In this document: one piece after another, positions 22,288-30,843 of the stretch
Layout of the letters: every line of letters starts with the position of its first letter
How positions within the stretch are numbered: the first letter of the stretch is position 1
Assembly: GCA_017551705.1 (NCBI GenBank)
Contig: JAFZLA010000086.1
Coordinates: 1-52,023, forward strand
Direction of reading: 5' to 3'
Length of the DNA: 52,023 bases
Origin: Treponema sp.
GTDB taxonomy: Bacteria; Spirochaetota; Spirochaetia; Treponematales; Treponemataceae
Made by a program: the position numbers and the translations under genes
The notes under the pieces: model-generated
Told to the model about the DNA's origin: nothing
What the model saw: only the letters and a program-made list of their open reading frames with translations
Databases searched by the model: none

Positions 22288-24587
22288 TTTTGGCCTCCTT
22301 GGCAATAATTCTTTTCAAAGTCTTCGACCGGAATCGGTTTTGAAAAATAAAAGCCTTGGAATATGTCGCAGCCTGAATCTTTAAGGAAAATCGTTTGGTC
22401 TTCGGTTTCTACGCCTTCGGTGATGACTGTCATTCCCAAAGTTTTTGCCATTGAAATTATCGCGGATATGATGTCTTTTGCTTTTTGAGAAAAGTTCTCT
22501 TCGAGCAAAAAGCCCATGTCGATTTTTAGCGCGTTCATCTCAACGTCCTTAAGCGTGTTGAGCGACGAGAAGCCCGAGCCAAAGTCGTCCATCTCGATTG
22601 TAAAGCCGTAGTCGCTGAGCTTTTTAAGGATGCTGCGGTGGGCGTTTATGTCTTGCATCAAGACTGTCTCGGTAATTTCTACGTTGAGCTTTTGCGGCTT
22701 GATTTGGTATTTTTCCACCAGGGCTGTCAGGTAACCGTAAACGTCGCAGTAATAAAAGTCCTTGGCGCTGATGTTTACCGAAATGTGCATGTCGTTGCCA
22801 GCGTCTTTCCACTGCGCCAGTTTTTTTGCAGCGGTTTCCCAAATGTATTGGTCAAGCTTGTGAATCATTCCTGACTTTTCCAAAACAGGAATGAAATCCG
22901 CCGGCGGAATTGTTCCTTTTTCGGGAGAAATCCAACGCGCCAAGGCTTCGGCTCCCAATACTTTATGGTCTGCGGAATTTACTTGCGGCTGCAAGAACAT
23001 CGTAAATTCTCCGTTGGACATTGCCTCGTCAAATTCGGAGACGACGCGCTTGTCGTGGATTTGCTTGTCCATGATTGAGGAGTCGTAGAAGGCTGTCGTT
23101 CTTTCCAAGTTGCCGCGAATCGTTTCTATTGTCATCGCCGCTTTGTCGAACATATGGCGCGGGTTTTCGTACTTGTCGCTCACCGCGTAGATGCCAGCGT
23201 AGCATTGAAGCCTGTAGTTGTATTTGGAAACGATTTGCTGGAGCGCCATGTTGTTTTGCGCGATTGAGTTTAAGTCAAAGCTGCTTTTGGGAACAAGCGC
23301 GGCAAATTTGTCAGCGGTCATTCTTCCGTAAATCGCGTCGGAATGGTTGTATGACGAAATCAGGGCGCCTTGCATCTTGAGCACTTCGTCTCCGACTTTC
23401 TCTCCAAAGAGATTGTTGACGATTTTAAAGTCCATTATGTCGGTGGCGATTAGCAAGTAGTCTATGTTTTTGTTGACGCGCAAAAGTTCCGCCGCTTTTT
23501 TAAAGAAGGTGGAACGGTTGTAAAGGCCGGTGAGGGAATCATGCTCCGAACGGAAGCGCTCCTCTTCCAAGCGCGCAAGTTCTTCGGTTGTGTCAACCAG
23601 CTTTAGGTAGCTTACCACGTTGCGGTCTTTTTTGTCCTTTATGATTTTGTATTCGCAGTCAAATGTTCTTGTTTGGTTGTTGACCAGCATTGTCTTTGTG
23701 AGCGTCAAAAAGTTGAACATTTTTTCGGGATACTGCGCGTTGAGCTTGTCGCGGAATCCTTCGGCGGCGGCGTGGCCGGTGGGGCCGTAGCCAAAAATGT
23801 TGCGGGCCTCGCGGTTCAGGTAAAAGCATAGTCCCTTGCTGGCAAAGCAGACGACGGCGTAGCTGATGTTCTCCGACGCAAGGGAGAGCATTGTGTTAAG
23901 GAGCGAAGCCTTGATTCCCCAAAAAGAAATTTGGAATGCGTATATGGCCAAAAAAAGATAGAACAAAATCGAAAGCTCAAGGATGAAGGCTCCAAAGTAG
24001 TAAACTGAGTTCATCGTCAAAACAAAAAGGAAGAACAAGGAGATTGTGATGAAGTTGCTTCTGTAAAAGCTTGGCAGCTTGAAAGTTCTTTTTAAAAGGG
24101 CCAAAACGATTACAAGGCTCATTATGATTTGAAGAGCCATGTTGAAGTATATTGGCCAATGGAAGTCCCTGGCCCAATAATTGAGGGAGCCGTTCTTAAA
24201 GAAAACAGGCGTCAGGCTTATGGAGTGCTCGGTCCAAATGTTCACGATGAAGCTTATGAAATTTAGGCCCGCGAAAGTGAAAAAGATCCACGCCGCCGCC
24301 GATGGCTTTTTAAATGACTTGGAAATTTCGGCGATTGAGATTACAAAGAGGTATATCGCGAACAAAACGCAAAGGTCAAAAATGTAGTAGAGGGCGCAAA
24401 GAGCCAGCGCAAGCCTCTTGTTGCAAGTGAAGAATTGGGCGGTGTATGACAAAAGGCAAAGTCCGGCAAGGACGCACAAGGCCGTTACCAGGGGCGAAAG
24501 CCTGGCCTTCTTTTTTGCCGCGAAAAATGCCATTATTATTAGCGCTATTGTGGATATGGAATTCCACGCGATATACATCGCTCTCAT
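22284..24587 (-). CDS. 7TM sensor with degenerate GGDEF and intact EAL phosphodiesterase domain
   Basis: The protein (767 aa) has the same architecture as its downstream neighbour: seven TM helices (~7-220), a PAS-like segment (~235-340), GGDEF (~345-500) and EAL (~515-760). The GGDEF signature is TADKF (424-428), lacking both glycines and the catalytic Glu, so diguanylate cyclase activity is not expected. The EAL domain looks complete: EAL at 548-550, NIS, EITET, MDDFGSG, LKID, TEGVE and QGFYFSKP. It is predicted to be a membrane-sensed c-di-GMP phosphodiesterase. Its stop overlaps the next ATG by 4 bases (ATGA). The start is supported by a TACAAT box 8 bases upstream. The ligand of the 7TM part is unknown. 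Confidence 0.9.
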   Translation of the reverse strand: MRAMYIAWNSISTIALIIMAFFAAKKKARLSPLVTALCVLAGLCLLSYTAQFFTCNKRLALALCALYYIFDLCVLFAIYLFVISIAEISKSFKKPSAAAWIFFTFAGLNFISFIVNIWTEHSISLTPVFFKNGSLNYWARDFHWPIYFNMALQIIMSLVIVLALLKRTFKLPSFYRSNFITISLFFLFVLTMNSVYYFGAFILELSILFYLFLAIYAFQISFWGIKASLLNTMLSLASENISYAVVCFASKGLCFYLNREARNIFGYGPTGHAAAEGFRDKLNAQYPEKMFNFLTLTKTMLVNNQTRTFDCEYKIIKDKKDRNVVSYLKLVDTTEELARLEEERFRSEHDSLTGLYNRSTFFKKAAELLRVNKNIDYLLIATDIMDFKIVNNLFGEKVGDEVLKMQGALISSYNHSDAIYGRMTADKFAALVPKSSFDLNSIAQNNMALQQIVSKYNYRLQCYAGIYAVSDKYENPRHMFDKAAMTIETIRGNLERTTAFYDSSIMDKQIHDKRVVSEFDEAMSNGEFTMFLQPQVNSADHKVLGAEALARWISPEKGTIPPADFIPVLEKSGMIHKLDQYIWETAAKKLAQWKDAGNDMHISVNISAKDFYYCDVYGYLTALVEKYQIKPQKLNVEITETVLMQDINAHRSILKKLSDYGFTIEMDDFGSGFSSLNTLKDVEMNALKIDMGFLLEENFSQKAKDIISAIISMAKTLGMTVITEGVETEDQTIFLKDSGCDIFQGFYFSKPIPVEDFEKNYCQGGQK

Positions 24588-24595
24588 GACGAAAT

Positions 24596-24624
24596 ATTGT
24601 AGCGCATAATATAGAAAAAAGCAA
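24596..24624 (-). promoter_or_regulatory. Sigma70-type promoter of the tandem GGDEF-EAL genes
   Basis: TTGCTT (24619-24624), 17 bp, TACAAT (24596-24601) on the minus strand, 8 bases before the ATG at 24587. No Shine-Dalgarno site is present. Confidence 0.62.
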
Positions 24625-24647
24625 CTTTTTCCTCGAAGCGGCCCCGC

Positions 24648-24676
24648 TTGAAAAAAATCCGCAAAACTTGTATATT
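24648..24676 (+). promoter_or_regulatory. Sigma70-type promoter of glnN
   Basis: TTGAAA (24648-24653), 17 bp, TATATT (24671-24676), 6 bases (ACTTAA) and the ATG at 24683. No Shine-Dalgarno site is present; a leaderless transcript is predicted. Confidence 0.75.
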
Positions 24677-24682
24677 ACTTAA

Positions 24683-26782
24683 ATGAAAGCGCAAACAAAC
24701 ATTCCTGAGCTTTTTGGCTCGCTGGTTTTCAACCAAAAAACGATGAAAGAAAGGCTTCCCAAAGAGGCCTTCAAAGCCCTTAAAAAAACCCTTGACAACG
24801 GAGAGCCCCTCAACCTTGACTTGGCCAACCAAGTGGCCAGCGCCATGAAGGATTGGGCCATAGAAAAGGGCGCCACCCACTTTACCCACTGGTTCCAGCC
24901 CCTTACCGGAGAAACCGCCGAAAAGCATGACAGTTTCATCACCCCTCAGGGCGACGGCGCTGTCATCATGTCATTTAGCGGAAAGGAGCTTGTAAAAGGC
25001 GAGCCCGACGCTTCATCTTTCCCCAACGGCGGCGGCCGCGACACTTACGAGGCGCGCGGTTATACTGTTTGGGATCCCACATCCTATCCATTTGTAAAGG
25101 AACACACGCTTTGCATTCCGACGGCCTTTTGCTCCTACAACGGCGAGGCCTTGGACAAAAAGACGCCGCTTTTGCGCTCCATGGAAGCGCTCAACGAGCA
25201 GGCCTTGCGCGTCCTGCGACTTTTTGGAAACAAGAGCGCGACCCATGTCGACACGACCGTAGGCCCCGAACAGGAATACTTTATTGTAAACGAAGGCCTT
25301 TACAACCAGCGCAAGGATTTGCGCATGACAGGCCGCACGCTTTTTGGCGCCAAGCCTCCTAAAGGCCAAGAAATGGACGACCAGTATTACGCGGCGCTCA
25401 ATCCAAAAATCGTTAAATATATGGAAGAACTCAACGACACTCTTTGGAAGTACGGAATCTACGCCAAGACCGAGCACAACGAAGTGGCTCCCGCCCAGCA
25501 CGAAATGGCGCCGATTTTTACCACGACAAATCTCAGCACAGACCAAAACCAGCTTACGATGGAAGTGATGAAAAAAGTGGCGCGCCGCCACGGCCTTGTA
25601 TGCCTCTTGCACGAAAAGCCCTTTGCCGGCCTTAACGGAAGCGGAAAGCACAACAACTGGTCCCTTTCGACCAACGAAGGCGAAAACCTTTTGGAGCCCG
25701 GCGCCACGCCCGAAAAAAATTCGCAGTTCCTCTTGTTCTTGACGGCGGTTATCAAGGCCGTTGACGAAAACCAAGACCTCTTGCGCATATCCGTCGCCAG
25801 CGCGGGCAACGACAACCGTCTTGGCGGAAACGAAGCACCGCCGGCCATCATCTCCATGTATGTCGGCGACGAGCTTTTGGACGTTCTCCAGTCTATTAAG
25901 GACGGAACTCCCATGCAGGGCCGATCGAAGAGCAAGATGACAATCGGCGTCGACGTTCTTCCTCCGATTCCAAAAGATTCGACGGACCGCAACCGAACTT
26001 CTCCCTTTGCCTTTACCGGAAACAAATTTGAATTCCGTTCGTGCGGATCAAGCCTTTCAATCGCCGGCCCCAACACTACGCTGGACGCCATCGTCGCCTA
26101 CACGCTAAAGGGTTTTGCCGACGAGCTTGAAAAGGCGAGCGATTTTGAGGCCGCCTTGAGTTCCCTCATAAAAAGAGAAATCACGGCCCACTGGAGAATC
26201 ATCTTTAACGGAAACGGCTACGACGCCTCTTGGGTTGAAGAAGCCAAAAAGCGCGGCCTTTTGAATTTGCCCTCTACGCCCGACGCGATGGAACACTACC
26301 TTGCGCCAAAGAACATAAAGCTCTACACCGAAACCGGCGTTTACACCGAGCGGGAAATGAAAGAGCATTATGAAATCAAGCTTGAAAAATACTGCAAGGT
26401 TTTGAACATCGAAGTTGAGACGATGCTTGAGATGATCAACAAGGACATTTTGCCCGCGGCATTTAAGTACATCGACAAGGTTGCGCAAACCGCCATCAAC
26501 CTTAACGCGGTTGTCTCAGGCGCCAAGGCGGCGGCCCAAGTCTCGCTATTGCAAAAGTTGGACGAACTTACGGCAAGCCTTAGCCAAAAGAAAGAAGAGC
26601 TTGGACAAAAGCATTTGGAAGCCAAGAGCGAGGCTGACTTTCTTAAGCGCGCCCGCGCCTACGCCGACAGCGTTTTGCCGGCAATGGCACAAGCCCGCGC
26701 CGTGGCCGACCAAATCGAGCCGCTCCTTGCCGAAGACTGCAAGCCTTATCCTTGCTACGAGGACTTACTTTTTAGGATTTAG
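24683..26782 (+). CDS. glnN: Glutamine synthetase type III
   Basis: The protein has 699 residues, the length of the GSIII family (GSI is ~470). It starts with the GSIII-specific region (IPELFGSLVFNQKTM). The catalytic core follows, with ATHFTHWFQP, GPEQEYFIV, HNEVAPAQHEMAPIF, NGSGKHNNWS, RISVASAGNDNRLGGNEAPP, and the NRTSPFAFTGNKFEFR segment, then the long helical C-terminus typical of the family. It makes glutamine from glutamate, ammonia and ATP; GSIII enzymes are dodecamers. It stands alone on the plus strand, with no PII or ammonium-transporter gene nearby. Its TAG overlaps the convergent purD stop by 4 bases, leaving no room for a terminator. Confidence 0.97.
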   Translation: MKAQTNIPELFGSLVFNQKTMKERLPKEAFKALKKTLDNGEPLNLDLANQVASAMKDWAIEKGATHFTHWFQPLTGETAEKHDSFITPQGDGAVIMSFSGKELVKGEPDASSFPNGGGRDTYEARGYTVWDPTSYPFVKEHTLCIPTAFCSYNGEALDKKTPLLRSMEALNEQALRVLRLFGNKSATHVDTTVGPEQEYFIVNEGLYNQRKDLRMTGRTLFGAKPPKGQEMDDQYYAALNPKIVKYMEELNDTLWKYGIYAKTEHNEVAPAQHEMAPIFTTTNLSTDQNQLTMEVMKKVARRHGLVCLLHEKPFAGLNGSGKHNNWSLSTNEGENLLEPGATPEKNSQFLLFLTAVIKAVDENQDLLRISVASAGNDNRLGGNEAPPAIISMYVGDELLDVLQSIKDGTPMQGRSKSKMTIGVDVLPPIPKDSTDRNRTSPFAFTGNKFEFRSCGSSLSIAGPNTTLDAIVAYTLKGFADELEKASDFEAALSSLIKREITAHWRIIFNGNGYDASWVEEAKKRGLLNLPSTPDAMEHYLAPKNIKLYTETGVYTEREMKEHYEIKLEKYCKVLNIEVETMLEMINKDILPAAFKYIDKVAQTAINLNAVVSGAKAAAQVSLLQKLDELTASLSQKKEELGQKHLEAKSEADFLKRARAYADSVLPAMAQARAVADQIEPLLAEDCKPYPCYEDLLFRI

Positions 26783-28128
26783 TCGCTAACTGCGGCGCCG
26801 GGAAGGCCGATGTCTTTTCGGTAGAACATTCCTTCAAAGCGGACGCCCTGCATCGCGTCGTAGGCTTTTTTCCAAGCCTCGTCAAAGCTGGCTCCGCGCG
26901 CGCAAACCGCAAGGACGCGGCCGCCGCTTGTGAACAATTCGCTTTGGGCGAACGCGTCATGCTCGTGGCGGCGCTCTCCGACGGCTCCCGCCACAAAGAC
27001 TTTGGCGTTGTTCTTTTTTACCAAGTCTTCGTCGATTATAATTTCAAAGCCCTTTTTGTAGCTTCCGGGATATCCGCCCGAGACGGCCACTGGAGCCACG
27101 GCGAATTCTTTTTTCCACTTTAGGCATAAGTCTTTGAGAGAGCCGTCGACAATCGCGGCGCACAAGGCGGCAAAGTCAAAGTCCATCAAAGGAAGGACGG
27201 CCTGGGTCTCTGGGTCGCCGAGGCGAACGTTGTATTCCAAAAGTTTTGGTCCGTCCTTTGTTATCATAACTCCAAAGAAAATAAAGCCGCGGTAGTCAAA
27301 GCCTTCGGCGATCAAGCCCTTTAGCGTGGGCTGCAAAATGTCTTTGTCAAAGGCCGCCATGATGTCTGGCGTAACGTCGGACAGGGGACAAACCGCTCCC
27401 ATTCCGCCTGTGTTGGGTCCCTTGGCTCCGTCTTGCAAACGCTTGTGGTCGCGGGCGGGCAGGAAGGGAACGATAGCGGCCTTTCCATTCTTGGCGCTGT
27501 CGGGCGTGACGCTCACCGCGGCCAATACTGACATTTCGATTCCGGCAAGGTAGTCTTCGACGACAAGTTTTTTGCCGGCGTCGCCAACGCGGCCGCTTTC
27601 CATGATGTCGCTCACGGCGGCGATTGCTTCGTCAAGGGTTTTGGCGACGACGACGCCTTTGCCAGCGGCCAAGCCGTCAGCCTTAAGGACGATCGGCGCG
27701 CCGCGCTTTTTAATGTATTCGACCGCGGCCGCCTTGTCGGTGAAGGTTTCGCTAGCGGGAGCGGCCACGTTGTATTTTTTCATAAAGGCTTTGGCCAAGT
27801 CTTTGCTGGACTCCAACTGGGCGCCGGCTTTTTTTGGGCCAACGCAAGGAATGCCGGCCTTCCAAAATTCGTCGGCAAGGCCTTCGGCCAAAGGGTCTTC
27901 GGGGCCGATCACCGCAAAGTCGCAGCCTTCTTTTTTTGCTATCTCTACGTAAGGATTTCCGGGCAAGCCTTTGGCCGCTTCTAGGGGAACGTTTTTGCAT
28001 TTTTCTTCGTGGGCGCTTCCTCCGTTTCCGGGAACGCACACAATTTGCTCCGCCAATGGGCTTTGAGCCAATCTCCAAGCGATGGCGTGCTCGCGGCCGC
28101 CAGAACCTACTACGATTATCTTCTTCAT
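26779..28128 (-). CDS. purD: Phosphoribosylamine-glycine ligase
   Basis: The protein has 449 residues, slightly longer than the usual ~425. The N-terminal dinucleotide-like domain starts MKKIIVVGSGGREHAIAWRL. The ATP-grasp domain has the KADGLAAGKGVVVAKT loop, and the conserved NTGGMGAVCP and EYNVRLGDPETQAVLPL motifs follow. The C-terminal domain includes AVSGGYPGSYKKG. It catalyses the second step of de novo purine synthesis (5-phosphoribosylamine + glycine + ATP to GAR). No other pur genes lie in the window. It is transcribed alone from a TTGAAA/TATATT promoter with the ATG 6 bases past the -10, and it ends within the glnN stop region. Confidence 0.97.
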   Translation of the reverse strand: MKKIIVVGSGGREHAIAWRLAQSPLAEQIVCVPGNGGSAHEEKCKNVPLEAAKGLPGNPYVEIAKKEGCDFAVIGPEDPLAEGLADEFWKAGIPCVGPKKAGAQLESSKDLAKAFMKKYNVAAPASETFTDKAAAVEYIKKRGAPIVLKADGLAAGKGVVVAKTLDEAIAAVSDIMESGRVGDAGKKLVVEDYLAGIEMSVLAAVSVTPDSAKNGKAAIVPFLPARDHKRLQDGAKGPNTGGMGAVCPLSDVTPDIMAAFDKDILQPTLKGLIAEGFDYRGFIFFGVMITKDGPKLLEYNVRLGDPETQAVLPLMDFDFAALCAAIVDGSLKDLCLKWKKEFAVAPVAVSGGYPGSYKKGFEIIIDEDLVKKNNAKVFVAGAVGERRHEHDAFAQSELFTSGGRVLAVCARGASFDEAWKKAYDAMQGVRFEGMFYRKDIGLPGAAVSD

Positions 28129-28134
28129 GCGTTT

Positions 28135-28163
28135 AATATAGAGAAAAAAGCGGAAAATTTCAA
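28135..28163 (-). promoter_or_regulatory. Sigma70-type promoter of purD
   Basis: TTGAAA (28158-28163), 17 bp, TATATT (28135-28140) on the minus strand, then 6 bases to the ATG. No Shine-Dalgarno site. The two hexamers are the same as in the glnN and DUF554 promoters. No purine-riboswitch or PurR-like site was recognised. Confidence 0.78.
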
Positions 28164-28206
28164 GGCGCTTGTCAGGGCGCGGTTTTGGCGGCCTTGTCGG
28201 AGCGGA

Positions 28207-28998
28207 TTACAGGCCAAAAAGAGCGCGGACTAGGGGCTCGCAAATGGTGAAGAGCGCGCTAAAAAGAACGGCGGGCAAGTAGTTGGCCGTCTTGATTTTT
28301 TTAATGCCCATCAAGTTGATTCCGATAAGAACAATCAAGGCGCCGCCGCTTCCGGTTATTTCGGCAAGCAGGGCTTCGCTTACGTATCGCTGGATAAAGA
28401 CCGAAAGCATGGTCAGCGAGCCTTGGTAGGCAAAAATGGCCAGCGCCGAAAAGGCCGTTCCAACGCCCATCGCGGCGGCAAAGCCGATGGCCATAAAGCC
28501 GTCCAAAACGCTCTTTAAGAATATGATTGAATATTCGCCTTCGATTCCGGCCTTAAAGCTTCCGACAATCGACATGGCGCCGACGCAAAACAAAACCGAA
28601 GCGTTTAGAAAGGCGTAGGCAAAATTCTTTTGCGGCTTTCCGGCAGAAAACTGTTCGGGCTTTGCTGCATCTGGAGCCGGAGCCGGCGCGTCAGGCTTGT
28701 TCTCGGCGGCGGGTTCCACTTCCTTCTTTAAGAAAACCCGTTCCAAAAAGCGGCCGATTTTTAGAATCTTTCCGTCGATGTCTAGCGCGGTTCCTACAAC
28801 TCCGCCCAAAATCAAGGCAAGCGCAAGGAAAACTACGTTTTGGTACTTAAAGGCCATTTGGACGCCGATTACAAAAGAGACCAAGCCGCAAGCGATTTGG
28901 ATGGAATCCGTGATTTTTTGCGGAATTTTTTTGGCGAACAAAAGGCCGATTATAGAGCCTGCCACGACGGCGGCGCAATTGACGAATACTGCCAGCAT
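28207..28998 (-). CDS. DUF554-family membrane protein
   Basis: The protein has 263 residues from the ATG at 28996-28998 (MLAVFVNCAAVVAGSIIGLL, the usual DUF554 start); a 55-residue longer reading covers the promoter and was rejected. It has about seven hydrophobic helices with the family's Gly-rich pattern (IQIACGLVSFVIGVQMA, ILGGVVGTALDID). A Pro/Ala/Glu-rich cytosolic or periplasmic insert lies at ~110-145, between the first and second membrane blocks, and is not typical. Family members are inner-membrane proteins of unknown function. The gene stands alone 78 bases upstream of the purD start on the same strand, and is divergent from gpmI. Confidence 0.85.
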   Translation of the reverse strand: MLAVFVNCAAVVAGSIIGLLFAKKIPQKITDSIQIACGLVSFVIGVQMAFKYQNVVFLALALILGGVVGTALDIDGKILKIGRFLERVFLKKEVEPAAENKPDAPAPAPDAAKPEQFSAGKPQKNFAYAFLNASVLFCVGAMSIVGSFKAGIEGEYSIIFLKSVLDGFMAIGFAAAMGVGTAFSALAIFAYQGSLTMLSVFIQRYVSEALLAEITGSGGALIVLIGINLMGIKKIKTANYLPAVLFSALFTICEPLVRALFGL

Positions 28999-29004
28999 TT
29001 TTTC

Positions 29005-29033
29005 AATATAAATGAATCGCGCAAAAATTTCAA
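29005..29033 (-). promoter_or_regulatory. Sigma70-type promoter of the DUF554 gene
   Basis: TTGAAA (29028-29033), 17 bp, TATATT (29005-29010) on the minus strand, 6 bases (GAAAAA) and the ATG at 28998. It settles the start codon. Confidence 0.76.
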
Positions 29034-29055
29034 GCCGCCGCTTTTTGCGCCGTTC

Positions 29056-29084
29056 TTGCGCGAATCCTTCAAATTCACTATAAT
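29056..29084 (+). promoter_or_regulatory. Sigma70-type promoter of gpmI
   Basis: TTGCGC (29056-29061), 17 bp, TATAAT (29079-29084). The expected transcript start (~29091) lies beyond the in-frame ATG at 29088. The gene therefore more likely begins at 29142, after an AGGAG site, with a leader of about 50 bases. Confidence 0.6.
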
Positions 29085-29141
29085 AGTATGCACGAAAATT
29101 CAGACAATCGCGCGGGTCTTGGCCGCGTTCAGGAGAAAAAA

Positions 29142-30797
29142 ATGGCAGATACAGTTTGCGCATTGCAAAAAAATCCCAATTGGAAGGGCCGCCGCGGCCC
29201 TGTTGTTCTTGTTATCATGGACGGCGTCGGCTACGGAAAATACGAAGAGGGCGACGCGGTAAAGGCTTCAAGAATGAAGTACCTTGACTGGTTCAAGGCC
29301 AACTGCCCCAACACAAAGCTCAAGGCCCACGGAACGGCAGTAGGACTCCCCACTGACGACGACATGGGAAACAGCGAAGTAGGCCACAACGCCATGGGCT
29401 GCGGCCGCGTCTTTGCGCAGGGAGCCAAGTTGGTCGGCGAGTCAATTTCGACAGGCTCCATGTATCAGGGAGCCGTTTGGAAAAAACTTGTTAAAAACGT
29501 TCAAGATAAAAATTCAACATTGCACTTTATCGGCCTTGTTTCTGACGGAAACGTCCACTCCCACATCGACCACCTTAAGGCGATGGTGGCCCAGGCCAAC
29601 AAGGAGGGCGTGAAGAAGATTCGCGTCCACGCCTTGCTCGACGGCCGCGACGTTCCGCCTACAAGCGCGCTCGAATATTTTGAGCCATTGCAAAAATTCT
29701 TGGCCGACTTTGGCGCCGACTACCAAATCGCCTCTGGCGGCGGCCGCATGTTCATGACAATGGACCGCTACAACGCCGACTGGAGCATGGTCGAGCGCGG
29801 ATGGAAGGCGCACGTTTTGGGCGAAGGCCGCCAGTTTGCCAGCGCCGTCGAAGCGATCGAAACTTACCGCAAGGAAGTTCCCGGCGTTCTTGACCAGGAC
29901 ATGCACGAGTTTGTAATCGCAAAAGACGGAAAGCCTGTCGGAACAATCGAAGACGGAGACAGCGTTGTTTACTTCAACTTCCGAGGAGACCGCGCGCTCG
30001 AAATCACGGCCGCCTTTGAAGAAAAGAATTTTGACCACTTTGACAGAAAGAGAGTTCCGCAAGTTGAGTACGCGGGAATGATGGAATACGACGGCGACAA
30101 CCACAAGCCCGCGCAGTATTTGGTCAACCCGCCCAGCATCGACCGCACGATGGGAGAGTACCTGACAAAGAGCGGCGTTCACCTTATGGCGATCAGCGAA
30201 ACTCAAAAGTACGGACACGTGACATACTTCTTTAACGGAAACCGCCCCGGCGAATTTGACAAGAGCCTTGAGACTTACGTTGAAGTTCCGTCTGACGTGG
30301 TTCCCTTTGAGCAGCGCCCCTGGATGAAGTGCGCCGAAATCACAGACAAAGTCATCGAAGCGATCAAGAGCGGAAAGTATCAGCACATTCGCCTTAACTA
30401 TCCCAACGGCGACATGGTAGGACACACAGGCGTCTTTAACGCCGTCGTCTGCTCTATGGAAGGAATGGACTTGCAGCTTGGCCGCCTTAAGGCCGCGATT
30501 GAAGAAGCCGGCGGAATCATGTGCATCACTGCCGACCACGGAAACAGCGACGACATGTACGAGCACAAAAAGGACGGAAGCGTTTCCAAGGACGCAAGCG
30601 GAGAGCCCAAGCCAAAGACTTCTCACAGCCTAAACCCGGTTCCGGGAATCATCTACGACCCCGAGTACAAGGGCGAGTACGACGACAAGAACCTTAACGA
30701 GGGACTTGGCATTTCTTCTTGGCCGGCAACAATCATGAACTTGATGGGCTTTGTTCCGCCCGCCGATTACGACAAGAGCATTGTCAACATGAAATAA
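29142..30797 (+). CDS. gpmI: 2,3-bisphosphoglycerate-independent phosphoglycerate mutase
   Basis: The protein has 551 residues from the ATG after AGGAG. The alkaline-phosphatase-fold motifs are present: an N-terminal VLVIMDGVGYG metal Asp, the phosphoserine segment DDDMGNSEVGHNAMGCGR, HALLDGRDVPPTSAL, and the C-terminal ITADHGNSDDM metal site. It interconverts 3- and 2-phosphoglycerate in glycolysis and gluconeogenesis and depends on Mn2+. It is a little longer than the usual 510-515 aa, with extra residues at the N-terminus and near the KKDGSVSKDASGEPKPKT segment. mnmG follows 46 bases later on the same strand, with a strong hairpin in between. Confidence 0.95.
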   Translation: MADTVCALQKNPNWKGRRGPVVLVIMDGVGYGKYEEGDAVKASRMKYLDWFKANCPNTKLKAHGTAVGLPTDDDMGNSEVGHNAMGCGRVFAQGAKLVGESISTGSMYQGAVWKKLVKNVQDKNSTLHFIGLVSDGNVHSHIDHLKAMVAQANKEGVKKIRVHALLDGRDVPPTSALEYFEPLQKFLADFGADYQIASGGGRMFMTMDRYNADWSMVERGWKAHVLGEGRQFASAVEAIETYRKEVPGVLDQDMHEFVIAKDGKPVGTIEDGDSVVYFNFRGDRALEITAAFEEKNFDHFDRKRVPQVEYAGMMEYDGDNHKPAQYLVNPPSIDRTMGEYLTKSGVHLMAISETQKYGHVTYFFNGNRPGEFDKSLETYVEVPSDVVPFEQRPWMKCAEITDKVIEAIKSGKYQHIRLNYPNGDMVGHTGVFNAVVCSMEGMDLQLGRLKAAIEEAGGIMCITADHGNSDDMYEHKKDGSVSKDASGEPKPKTSHSLNPVPGIIYDPEYKGEYDDKNLNEGLGISSWPATIMNLMGFVPPADYDKSIVNMK

Positions 30798-30805
30798 ATA
30801 GGAAC

Positions 30806-30832
30806 GCGCCGCCCAAAACTTTTGGACGGCGC
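30806..30832 (+). terminator. Strong hairpin between gpmI and mnmG
   Basis: GCGCCGCCCAAAA (30806-30818) and TTTTGGACGGCGC (30820-30832) pair over 13 positions with one mismatch; the inner A/T pairs probably open into the loop. No T-run follows, and the mnmG ATG is 11 bases beyond, so it may act as an intercistronic processing or attenuation element rather than a classical terminator. Confidence 0.5.
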
Positions 30833-30843
30833 GGCCAACTGCA

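Noticed and set aside
25013..25774. 253-codon open frame antisense to glnN
   Set aside because: Shadow of the glutamine synthetase frame.
29088..29141. Upstream in-frame ATG for gpmI
   Set aside because: It is 4 bases beyond TATAAT, before the expected transcript start; the ATG at 29142 has AGGAG.
29514..30626. 370-codon open frame antisense to gpmI
   Set aside because: Entirely inside a firmly identified enzyme gene; the Val/His/Asp-rich product is typical of antisense frames in this base composition.
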